The notes beneath the pieces were generated by a model. That model was not told where the DNA came from, made no database searches, and saw only the letters and a list, made by a program, of their open reading frames with translations. A stretch of DNA of 5,161 nucleotides from assembly GCA_024404335.1 (NCBI GenBank), contig JAKSQA010000087.1, positions 1-5,161 of the forward strand, given 5' to 3'. This stretch comes from Mailhella sp. GTDB lineage: Bacteria; Desulfobacterota; Desulfovibrionia; Desulfovibrionales; Desulfovibrionaceae. The position numbers and the translations under genes are program-made. Shown here piece after piece: positions 1-5,161 of this stretch; position 1 is the stretch's first letter, and every line of letters begins with the position of its first letter.

Positions 1-193
1 AAGGCTGGTTCCACTCCTGCGGATACAGTCTTAACCTTTCTTGAAAATGCTCTAGTGAACGGCGCCTTGCTCGTGAGCTTGTGAAAAATGCGGGTGTAAG
101 GCGCAAGCTCACACTTGTGCCGGATTTTGTGAAATATTCAAATTATTATGTATAACATATTGAAGTTATAGCGTATTTATAATGAAAATTTTC
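1..193. other. Left intergenic stretch, AT-rich, no supported gene
   Basis: One plus-strand frame is open from the left edge to a TGA at 82-84 (27 codons, ending ENALVNGALLVSL). It could be the tail of a rightward gene, but it is too short to identify. From about 120 to 193 the DNA is strongly AT-rich with no repeats beyond the inverted repeats at 62-112. It is unlike the GC-rich genes to the right in composition. I see no tRNA, rRNA or transposase sequence. Confidence 0.4.
62..112. repeat. Two interlocked perfect inverted repeats
   Basis: GCGCCTT (62-68) is complementary to AAGGCGC (98-104), and GTGAGCTTG (73-81) to CAAGCTCAC (104-112). The arms are in the order A-B-A'-B', so in RNA they would form a pseudoknot-like fold or two competing hairpins. 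No T-run follows on either strand. The function is unknown; it could be the remains of a terminator or of a mobile-element end from whatever lies to the left. Confidence 0.5.
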
Positions 194-221
194 TTGACGC
201 TTGAAGGATAAGGGGTATTTT
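194..221 (+). promoter_or_regulatory. Candidate sigma70-type promoter reading rightward
   Basis: TTGACG (194-199) matches the -35 consensus at five of six bases. It is followed by a 16-base spacer and TATTTT (216-221), a four-of-six -10 match. The DNA just upstream (about 125-193) is strongly AT-rich, as expected of an UP-element-like region. Initiation near 227-229 would give a transcript of about 290 bases ending at the terminator at 485-520. This is a pattern match only; chance occurrence in AT-rich DNA is possible. Confidence 0.5.
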
Positions 222-225
222 AGTT

Positions 226-515
226 CCTGCATGTGTTCGTGCCGGATTTAGCAAGATGGCCGGAATCCATGCAGCCGAGAGGGCTGCGCAGATGCTGTGG
301 AGGCAATGCGGAACAGCCGCATCGGTTTTCCGGCTTGTCCGGAGAGAATTTTAGCTGGTGAGCCGTCCAGGGGCAGGCAAAAGCGAGTGTCCAGTAGCCT
401 GCCGTAAGTGCAACGGTCGGAAGTCTTTCAGACAAGGGAAGACAAGCGCCCCGGATCAACTCCTTTTCCGGGGCTTGTGCAGGGCTCCGGTCTGGGTATC
501 CAGACCGGAGTTTTG
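226..515 (+). ncRNA. Candidate small structured RNA of unknown family
   Basis: The stretch lies between a promoter-like site and a strong same-strand terminator and has no convincing coding frame. It holds many short perfect stems: CTGCATG/CATGCAG (227-233 with 268-274), GCAGCC/GGCTGC (271-276 with 282-287), ATGCGG/CCGCAT around an AACAG loop (about 306-322), TCCGG/CCGGA (about 329-343), GGCAGGC/GCCTGCC (about 374-405) and GTCT/AGAC (423-433). CCTGCA (226-231) could instead pair with TGCAGG near the 3' end (478-483), closing the molecule. I compared it by eye with cobalamin, FMN, TPP and T-box elements and with 6S, RNase P, SRP and tmRNA, and found no convincing match. It may be a trans-acting RNA or the antisense partner of the operon 3' end. 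Confidence 0.35.
442..478. terminator. Second hairpin, possible weak terminator of the leftward operon
   Basis: ACAAG (442-446) pairs with CTTGT (474-478), and CCCCGG (449-454) with CCGGGG (468-473), leaving a two-base bulge on the left arm and a 13-base loop. On the minus strand the stem is followed by CTTCCCTTGTCT, which is pyrimidine-rich but not a clean U-run. It sits about 60 bases past the SDR stop, so it could end or trim the operon transcript, or be part of the plus-strand RNA upstream of the strong terminator. Confidence 0.45.
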
Positions 516-520
516 TATTT
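485..520 (+). terminator. Rho-independent terminator reading rightward
   Basis: A perfect 11-bp GC-rich stem (485-495 with 500-510, CTCCGGTCTGG/CCAGACCGGAG) has a four-base loop GTAT and is followed at once by TTTTGTATTT. This is a textbook intrinsic terminator for plus-strand transcription. For the leftward operon the same stem lacks a U-tract, though it lies only about 18 bases past the SDR stop and may still act as a 3' stabilising structure. Confidence 0.88.
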
Positions 521-537
521 AAAGCGCAACGGAGGGA

Positions 538-1245
538 TCAGGACTTCAGGGACCAGCCGAAGTCGTTATGGTAGATCATCTGCCGTGTCATGCCGCCGTC
601 GATGCAGATGTTCTCACCGGTGATGAAGCCGGCCTTGTCCGAGCAGAGGAAGAGCGCCATGTGCGCGATGTCCATGGGGTTGCCCACGCGGCCTGCGGGG
701 TGCTGCGCGGCGTCCGGGCCCTCGTATTCCGTGCAGGCGGTGTCGATCCATCCGGGGGATATGGAATTGACGCGGACCCTCCCTGCAAGGCTTACGGCGA
801 GCGCGTGCGTGAGCGCCGCGATGCCGCCCTTGGCCGCGGTGTAGCTTTCCGTCTGCGGCTGGCTCATCCTGTCGCGGCTTGATGAGATGTTGACCACGCA
901 TGCGCCACTGGTGAAGAGGGGCAGCAGCAGCTTCGTGAGATAGAACGGAGCGGTCACGCCGACGGCAAGCGCGTAGCCGAACTCATCCCAGCTGCACTCA
1001 TCAATGCCCTTGAAGAGCGGCAGGGCGTTGTTGACGAGGTAGTCCACCCGCCCGCGGGTTTTGGCCATGTAGGCGGCGAAGCGCTCCAGTGATTCCCTGC
1101 AGGCGATGTCGGCGACGTAGTGCCCGCCTTCCGCCTTGTCGATGACGACGACGTCGGCTCCTTCCCTGCGGAATGATTCGGCGATGGCCCTGCCTATGCC
1201 GTTGGCTCCGCCGGTGACGACGGCGACCTTGTTTTCGAACATCAT
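538..1245 (-). CDS. Short-chain dehydrogenase/reductase (SDR), classical type
   Basis: This is a cytosolic NAD(P)-dependent alcohol/carbonyl oxidoreductase of 235 residues, slightly short for classical SDRs (about 250). It has the cofactor motif TGGANGIG (11-18); D36 ends the second strand and points to NAD(H) rather than NADP(H). D46 follows, and NNA is at 72-74. The catalytic residues are S122, Y135 and K139 (YTAAK), with Ser 13 residues before Tyr as usual. The C-terminal SPGWIDT and ENICIDGG segments are typical of the family. Two oddities are seen: the Gly of NNAG is Leu (NNALP), and the Asn of the catalytic tetrad, expected in the vNltgpF helix, aligns with Gly96 (AVGVTAPF). The first ATG at 1245 has an AGGGAG ribosome site seven bases upstream; a second ATG follows immediately. 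It is the last gene of the cluster and probably processes a hydroxy acid or alcohol linked to the transported substrate. Exact substrate is unknown. Confidence 0.94.
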   Translation of the reverse strand: MMFENKVAVVTGGANGIGRAIAESFRREGADVVVIDKAEGGHYVADIACRESLERFAAYMAKTRGRVDYLVNNALPLFKGIDECSWDEFGYALAVGVTAPFYLTKLLLPLFTSGACVVNISSSRDRMSQPQTESYTAAKGGIAALTHALAVSLAGRVRVNSISPGWIDTACTEYEGPDAAQHPAGRVGNPMDIAHMALFLCSDKAGFITGENICIDGGMTRQMIYHNDFGWSLKS

Positions 1246-1269
1246 GCTGGATCTCCCTATGCGGAAGAA

Positions 1270-1311
1270 GATTCCCCTTCAGAAGGGCTGCCGCCCTCAT
1301 GAAGGGGAATC
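1270..1311 (-). other. Long intercistronic hairpin between flavoprotein and SDR genes
   Basis: Arms 1270-1281 and 1300-1311 pair over 12 bp (outer 11 bp GATTCCCCTTC/GAAGGGGAATC). Two mismatches follow, then an inner 5-bp stem AGGGC/GCCCT (1284-1288 with 1293-1297) closed by a four-base loop. It starts 25 bases after the flavoprotein stop. On the minus strand it is followed by TTCTTCC, a poor U-tract, so any termination would be partial. It probably stabilises upstream mRNA or lowers SDR expression. Confidence 0.65.
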
Positions 1312-1335
1312 GTCATAATGTATATGGTATGCGGC

Positions 1336-3015
1336 CTATCGGCGCGGGCGCCATTCCGTTGCTACGGTGCCGTCATCCTTCCTGAAGACGTTGAGCATCT
1401 TATCGCCGAGCAGGGGATTTGTGAAGGTGTAGTCGGAACGCTTATGGTTGCCACGAGTCTCTTTGCGCTCAAGGGAAGCGTGCAGGATGGATTCCGCAAC
1501 GTCGAACAGGTCGAGCACTTCGGAGGCGCGCATGAGCGTATGGGAGCAGCCGGCCTTCATGGTCGCAAGGGTATCCGCCTTCAGGCCGGAAAGGTAGCCG
1601 ATTGCGGCAGTGAGGAGGTTCTGCGAACGGACATGGCTGGGGCCGGCGTTCGCGTAGTCGCTCATGATCTGCGTCAGGGCGATGTTGGCTTCCTGCCAGT
1701 CGGCGCCTTCCTTTCTATCCATGAAGTCGGAGAGGAGCTTCATCTTGGCGGCAATGGCCTCGATGCCCTCAATGTCGCCCTGGGGCGCATCCGGACGGTC
1801 GGCGGCAGCCGCAAGGCCGGAACGCCATCCCATCCAGGCGGCGAGGCCGATGCCGCAGCCGCAGTTGCCCGACATGTCGCCGGCGGAATAGAGTCCGGGC
1901 ACGGAGGTACGGCCGTTCTCGTCTATGTCAAGGCCGCGCCCGTGGAGGATGGGCTCATAGCGGGTCATCTCCACGGCGTGTCTTGCAGGGTCGATGCCCT
2001 TGGCGTCCATGTGGTCTACAAGGGCGGAGAGGCCTTCGTGGAACATGGCTTCACGCATGTAGGCGAGCGTCTCAGGCGTGTTCTCCGAGCAGTCCATGTA
2101 GGCGGGGCCCTGGCCGTTCTCGATGACGTCGCTGAATGCGGAATTCCAGATGTCGGAGGTCACGTCGCCGTAGTCGGGGTCGGGCTTCGTGACGAAGGGT
2201 CCGAGAGGCCTGCCGTCGGGGTAGCGGTAGACGCCGATCCAGGTGGCCTTGCCGCAGCGCTGGAAGTACTTCGTGCCGGCATGCGTATAGGGGAGCTCCA
2301 TGTTGACCATCTTCGCGCCGACGCGCCAGGCAAGGCCCTGGCCGCCTGCATTGTTGGGGCAGTGCGCGGTGTTGAAGAGGTAGTTGGGAGTCGAGCCGTT
2401 GATGTAGAGGCGGTGGCTCAGGCCGGTGGCGATGATGACGCTGGCGGCGGAAACGAGCACGAAGGAGGGCTCGGGGGTAGTCGCATCCAGGGCGAGCACG
2501 CCGCAGACCCTGCCGTCGCGCTTGGCAATCTCAAGGGGGGGGTGGTGGTGGAGCACGATGACGCCGCGCTTCTTCATCTGCTGGGCGAGCACGGCCTTCT
2601 GCTTCTTGCCGTCGTACTTCAGGAATGCCCTCGGCTTGCCGGGCAGGGCATGGCCCTGGCAGTTCCACCTGCCGAGCGGGCGCATGTTGATTCCCCATTC
2701 CTCCCACTTCTTGACGATGTCGAAGCTTTCCTGGAGATGGAGGCGCATGAGGCTGACGTCCTTGTTCTGGCCGACGAGGCCGAGCATGAGCTGTTCGAGG
2801 ACTGGCTCGACGTCATCGCCGTGGATTTCAGGGACGTAGCAGGAGAAGTGGTGGTCGCCAGTGGCGCCTGAACCGGACCTGCGGACATTGGCCTTTTCGA
2901 GCACGACTACGGTCTCGGCGCCGCCGTCACGGGCGGCGATGGCGGCCATGGCACCGGCGATGCCGCCGCCGATGATGACGACGTCGGCAGTCAGTTTCTT
3001 TGATATCGGCAGCAT
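1336..3015 (-). CDS. FAD-dependent oxidoreductase, fumarate reductase/SDH/AprA-like flavoprotein subunit
   Basis: This is a soluble flavoprotein of 559 residues from the ATG at 3015. The N-terminal Rossmann motif is GGGIAG at 16-21 after VVII, with E40 at the end of the second strand, where FAD ribose is usually bound. An RRSGSGATG segment (45-53) resembles the RSG-A region of AprA. The ATG motif at 196-198 and GGQGLAWRVGA at 224-234 belong to the family core, and GLYSAGD (374-380) with GCGIG (386-390) forms the second FAD-binding segment. The C-terminal helical domain carries RKETRGNHKRSD (517-528), close to the RxESRGxHxRxD signature of succinate dehydrogenase/fumarate reductase flavoproteins. 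The usual substrate-site HPTG after the core glycine segment is replaced by YTHAG (243-247), so the substrate is probably not fumarate. AprA is roughly 100 residues longer. No Tat or Sec signal is seen, so it should act in the cytoplasm with the adjacent ferredoxin. Family is secure; reaction is unknown. Confidence 0.92.
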   Translation of the reverse strand: MLPISKKLTADVVIIGGGIAGAMAAIAARDGGAETVVVLEKANVRRSGSGATGDHHFSCYVPEIHGDDVEPVLEQLMLGLVGQNKDVSLMRLHLQESFDIVKKWEEWGINMRPLGRWNCQGHALPGKPRAFLKYDGKKQKAVLAQQMKKRGVIVLHHHPPLEIAKRDGRVCGVLALDATTPEPSFVLVSAASVIIATGLSHRLYINGSTPNYLFNTAHCPNNAGGQGLAWRVGAKMVNMELPYTHAGTKYFQRCGKATWIGVYRYPDGRPLGPFVTKPDPDYGDVTSDIWNSAFSDVIENGQGPAYMDCSENTPETLAYMREAMFHEGLSALVDHMDAKGIDPARHAVEMTRYEPILHGRGLDIDENGRTSVPGLYSAGDMSGNCGCGIGLAAWMGWRSGLAAAADRPDAPQGDIEGIEAIAAKMKLLSDFMDRKEGADWQEANIALTQIMSDYANAGPSHVRSQNLLTAAIGYLSGLKADTLATMKAGCSHTLMRASEVLDLFDVAESILHASLERKETRGNHKRSDYTFTNPLLGDKMLNVFRKDDGTVATEWRPRR

Positions 3016-3016
3016 A

Positions 3017-3265
3017 TCAGCATCCCTCCTTGGCATGGAGTTTTTCCGCGTCGGTGTGAAGCAGGGTGAAGGCCAGGGGGAGCCGAAGCGTCACGGCGCC
3101 GGCAGGGCAGTCGATCACGCAGGAGTTGCAGTGCCAGCATTCGTCGGGGAATGCGACCTGAGGGGTGCGGTCCTTACTGCGGTCGAAGGTGAAGAGCATG
3201 GAGTTGCATATATCGGCGCATGTGCCGCAGCCGATGCACTTTTCCTGATTGATGACAGGAGGCAT
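3017..3265 (-). CDS. Small dicluster [4Fe-4S] ferredoxin, AprB-like
   Basis: This 82-residue cytoplasmic electron carrier has two complete four-cysteine clusters. The first is C10, C13, C16 and C20 (CxxCxxCxxxC); the second is C43, C46, C49 and C53, followed by P54. The second reads CWHCNSC, and the Trp directly after its first Cys matches the CWxC motif in the beta subunit of dissimilatory APS reductase, where that Trp lies on the electron path to the partner's FAD. Known AprB proteins are about 150 residues with a long C-terminal tail; this protein ends about 29 residues after the second cluster and lacks that tail. The start is supported by an AAGGAG Shine-Dalgarno six to seven bases upstream. 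No signal peptide is seen. Its stop is one base before the flavoprotein ATG, so the two are probably made together as a complex. It could also be called a generic ferredoxin; the pairing argues for a dedicated subunit. Confidence 0.93.
   Translation of the reverse strand: MPPVINQEKCIGCGTCADICNSMLFTFDRSKDRTPQVAFPDECWHCNSCVIDCPAGAVTLRLPLAFTLLHTDAEKLHAKEGC
3025..3031 (-). promoter_or_regulatory. Strong ribosome binding site that fixes the flavoprotein start
   Basis: The minus strand reads AAGGAGG here, nine bases before the ATG at 3015. The site is inside the last codons of the ferredoxin gene. An in-frame ATG at 3036 would add seven residues and overlap the ferredoxin by 20 bases, but it has no Shine-Dalgarno (upstream reads AAAACTCC). 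The 3015 start is therefore preferred and suggests translational coupling. Confidence 0.8.
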
Positions 3266-3327
3266 GGTATTCTCCTTTTCCGGGTATGATGAGGGATGCG
3301 GCCTCTGCGATGGCAGGAGCCGCCATG

Positions 3328-3354
3328 CCTCCGGAAGCGCGGGGCTTCCGGAGG
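3328..3354 (-). other. Intercistronic perfect hairpin between TRAP permease and ferredoxin genes
   Basis: Arms 3328-3337 (CCTCCGGAAG) and 3345-3354 (CTTCCGGAGG) are a perfect 10-bp inverted repeat around a 7-base loop. It lies in the 105-base gap after the permease stop. Neither strand has a T-run behind it, so it is not a typical intrinsic terminator. In a shared transcript it could protect an mRNA end or set relative expression of the permease and the downstream redox genes; that role is inferred. Confidence 0.6.
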
Positions 3355-3370
3355 GGATGTGTTCGGGCCG

Positions 3371-5161
3371 CTACTTGCCTGCCAGCAGGTGGGGCAGGAA
3401 GAGGGATATCTGGGGGAATGCTATGATGAGGATGAGGCAGAGCGTGAGGGCCAGCACGAAGGGCATTGCGGCCCGGAACATGACGGCCAGCGGCACTCCG
3501 GCGATGCCCTTCATGACGAAGAGGTTGATGCCGAACGGCGGCGTGATGGCGGCCATGTTGTTCAGGATGGCGAATATGACGCCGAACCAGACAAGATCCC
3601 AGCCGAAGCTCTTCGCGATGGGGAGGAAGATGGGCACGCAGATGAGGATCAGGGGAATGGCCGGGAGGAAGCAGCCGAGGAAGCAGATGACGAGGACGAT
3701 GACGGCCATGACGAGCATGGGGGCGATGTCCATGCCCGCGATGGAGGATGCGAGCCATGTGGGGACGCGCGACATGGTCATGAAGTAGCCGAGCGTCGTG
3801 GCGCCGCCGAGGAGCGTGAAGCTCATGGCGGTGTTCCTGCTGGTGTCGACCATCGTGTCGATGAAGTTCTTCCAGGTGAGGCGCCTCATGATGAGGGCCA
3901 GGATTATCGTGCCCGCCGCGCCGATGGCGCCGCCTTCGGAAGCGGTGAACATGCCGCCGTAGATGCCGCCGATGACGATGATGAACAGCAGCAGGATGGG
4001 GATGCCGCCTTTGAGGGAGCCGATGCGCTCCTCACGCGGCGCCTTTTCCCGCTGGGGAGCGAGGCCGGGGTTCCTGATGACCATGCACCAGATGACCGCC
4101 ATGAAGCAGAGCATGCAGACGACGCCGGGCAGGAAGCCGGCCATGAAGAGCTCGCTGATGGACTGCTCGGCAAGCACGCCGTAAAGGATGAAGGTCGTCG
4201 AGGGCGGAACAAGGGCGCCGATGGTGCCAGAGCACGAGAGGGTGCCCAGGGAGAGCTTCTGCTCGTAGCCGGCCTTCTTCATTTCAGGGAGGGCGATGGC
4301 GGCCATGGCGATCGTGCCGGAGAGGACGTCGCCGACCACGGCGCCGAACAGCGTGCATGCCACGACGCTGCCGATGGCGAGTCCGCCCCGCATATGGCCG
4401 ATCCAGGCGGTGCCGAGGCGGTAGAGGTCTTCGCCGAACCTGCTGTAGTAGCATGCGTAGCCCATGAGCATGAAGGACATGAGCGGCGACCATGTGTAGT
4501 TCGAGACCGTGTTGAACCAGGAGTTGCCGAGCATGATGGTGCCGGCCATCTGGCCCTTGAGGACCGATACGAAGATGAGGCCCGTGGCCATCAGGGCGAA
4601 TGCGATGGGCATACCCATGAAGAAGAGGATGAAGAGGAAGACTATGCCCACGAGGCCGACGGCAAGGGAGCTGAGGCCGAAGATGCGGTGGGTGATGAAA
4701 TACCAGGCGAGGATGACGGGGATGGCCGCAAGAAGGAACGCGCCGATCCTTTTGACGGTTCCGGAGGTCGTGAGGAGCCTGTGCAGGTTGTGCAGGATAT
4801 CGCGGAGAAGCGCGATGAGGAGCAGGCAGCACCCGCCTGCGCCGAGCAGGATGAGGGGCTTGTAGGGTATGTAGAGGATGGGGGTGGATTTCTTGTTCGT
4901 GATGCCGTAGCGGTATATCGTGTATATGGTCACCGCGATGATGGCGGCCGACCAGACGGTGGTCGCGAACTCGAACATGGCGTGTGTCGAGGGAGAGAGC
5001 CTGCCCGTGACGATGTCCATGCAGATATGGGTCTTCGTGTACTGCGCATACGCGGTATAGGAGAAGACGATGATGGCCATCATCAGGCCCGTGATTTCCA
5101 CGGTACCGTCGATCGGCCTGCCGAAGACGTAGCGCATGAAGACATCGACGAAGGTCAGGGC
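3371..5161 (-). CDS. TRAP transporter fused permease, DctQ-DctM type (5' end beyond window)
   Basis: This is the membrane component of a tripartite ATP-independent periplasmic (TRAP) transporter, an ion-gradient-driven importer of organic acids in the inner membrane. The frame stays open to the right edge: eight codons (ALTFVDVF) precede the first in-window ATG at 5137 and continue the conserved DctQ pattern into RYVFGRP (visible residues 10-16). That ATG is therefore internal and the gene is 5'-truncated. Residues about 1-130 are the DctQ-like small subunit, with E22 and the THICMD stretch near 44-49. An extra hydrophobic linker follows at about 135-165, then DctM to residue 596. DctM landmarks are the PEMKKAGY loop near 292-299, VPPS near 318-321, the GGMFTASEGGAIGA segment near 402-415 and TPPFGINLF near 540-548. 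There are many long hydrophobic helices throughout. The stop is TAG. The solute-binding protein that would set specificity is not in the window. Family assignment is very secure; substrate is unknown. Confidence 0.95.
   Translation of the reverse strand, partial: ALTFVDVFMRYVFGRPIDGTVEITGLMMAIIVFSYTAYAQYTKTHICMDIVTGRLSPSTHAMFEFATTVWSAAIIAVTIYTIYRYGITNKKSTPILYIPYKPLILLGAGGCCLLLIALLRDILHNLHRLLTTSGTVKRIGAFLLAAIPVILAWYFITHRIFGLSSLAVGLVGIVFLFILFFMGMPIAFALMATGLIFVSVLKGQMAGTIMLGNSWFNTVSNYTWSPLMSFMLMGYACYYSRFGEDLYRLGTAWIGHMRGGLAIGSVVACTLFGAVVGDVLSGTIAMAAIALPEMKKAGYEQKLSLGTLSCSGTIGALVPPSTTFILYGVLAEQSISELFMAGFLPGVVCMLCFMAVIWCMVIRNPGLAPQREKAPREERIGSLKGGIPILLLFIIVIGGIYGGMFTASEGGAIGAAGTIILALIMRRLTWKNFIDTMVDTSRNTAMSFTLLGGATTLGYFMTMSRVPTWLASSIAGMDIAPMLVMAVIVLVICFLGCFLPAIPLILICVPIFLPIAKSFGWDLVWFGVIFAILNNMAAITPPFGINLFVMKGIAGVPLAVMFRAAMPFVLALTLCLILIIAFPQISLFLPHLLAGK

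Noticed and set aside
330..440. Cobalamin-riboswitch-like segment (GGTGAGCCGTCC and GGTCGGAAGTC)
   Set aside because: Only fragments resemble the consensus; the conserved AATCC, CGCCACTG and GGGAAGGC blocks are missing, and no plus-strand gene follows.
220..459. A 79-codon minus-strand open frame in the left intergenic region
   Set aside because: No ribosome site or family motif is seen, and it overlaps the dense hairpins of the candidate RNA; the translation looks random.
1318..2871. A 517-codon plus-strand open frame opposite the flavoprotein gene
   Set aside because: It has low-complexity Ala/Gly/Val/His-rich composition with no recognisable domain, and its opposite strand is a clear flavoprotein. 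It is a shadow caused by GC-biased codons.
3016..3036. Upstream ATG at 3036 as the flavoprotein start
   Set aside because: It has no Shine-Dalgarno and would overlap the ferredoxin gene. The ATG at 3015 has AAGGAGG nine bases upstream, and the Rossmann motif still follows after a normal short leader.
1336..3265. True dissimilatory APS reductase (aprBA)
   Set aside because: Both subunits are clearly shorter than AprB and AprA, the AprB tail is absent, and the AprA GLSAIN-type active-site segment is replaced by GDHHFS.
3249..3788. A 179-codon plus-strand open frame across the permease/ferredoxin junction
   Set aside because: It is rich in Met, Arg and Gly with no domain, and opposite a strongly conserved DctM C-terminus.
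5135..5161. ATG at 5137 as the permease start
   Set aside because: The frame is open to the window edge and the preceding eight residues continue the conserved DctQ pattern, so the gene starts outside the window.
1..5161. CRISPR array, tRNA or rRNA genes, insertion sequence
   Set aside because: No regularly spaced repeats, cloverleaf-like sequence, rRNA motifs or transposase were seen on either strand.

Overview
The window holds the 3' end of a leftward-reading (minus-strand) gene cluster, from about 5161 down to 538, followed by a roughly 540-base intergenic stretch at the left edge. In transcription order the genes are: the 5'-truncated end of a fused TRAP transporter membrane subunit (DctQ-DctM type), a small two-cluster [4Fe-4S] ferredoxin, a flavoprotein of the fumarate reductase / succinate dehydrogenase / APS-reductase-alpha superfamily, and a short-chain dehydrogenase (SDR). 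Gaps are 105, 1 and 90 bases, all genes face the same way, and the ferredoxin stop lies one base before the flavoprotein start. This looks like one transcription unit whose promoter, and probably its solute-binding protein gene, lie beyond the right edge.

The genes are GC-rich and G/C-ending at third positions, while the left intergenic DNA is AT-rich. The products (TRAP uptake, low-potential iron-sulfur protein, soluble flavin oxidoreductase, NAD(H)-type SDR) suggest an anaerobic or microaerophilic bacterium. A Desulfovibrionaceae-like or other anaerobic organic-acid-using lineage would fit, but there is no taxonomic marker in the window and I hold this loosely.

A reasonable reading is an uptake-plus-redox module. 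The TRAP transporter brings in a small organic acid (carboxylate or sulfonate). The SDR interconverts a hydroxyl and a carbonyl group using NAD(H). The flavoprotein exchanges two electrons with the substrate or product, passing them through the ferredoxin. The flavoprotein/ferredoxin pair resembles AprA/AprB in fold and arrangement but is shorter and lacks expected active-site motifs, so it is unlikely to be true APS reductase. The substrate cannot be read from the sequence.

The left 1-537 region has no convincing protein gene. It contains two interlocked perfect inverted repeats (62-112), a sigma70-like rightward promoter (194-221), about 260 bases rich in short perfect hairpins, and a strong rightward intrinsic terminator (485-520). 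Together these outline a possible small structured RNA of no family I can recognise, convergent with the operon. Two intercistronic hairpins (1270-1311 and 3328-3354) lack good U-tracts and are more likely RNA-stability or partial-attenuation elements than full terminators.
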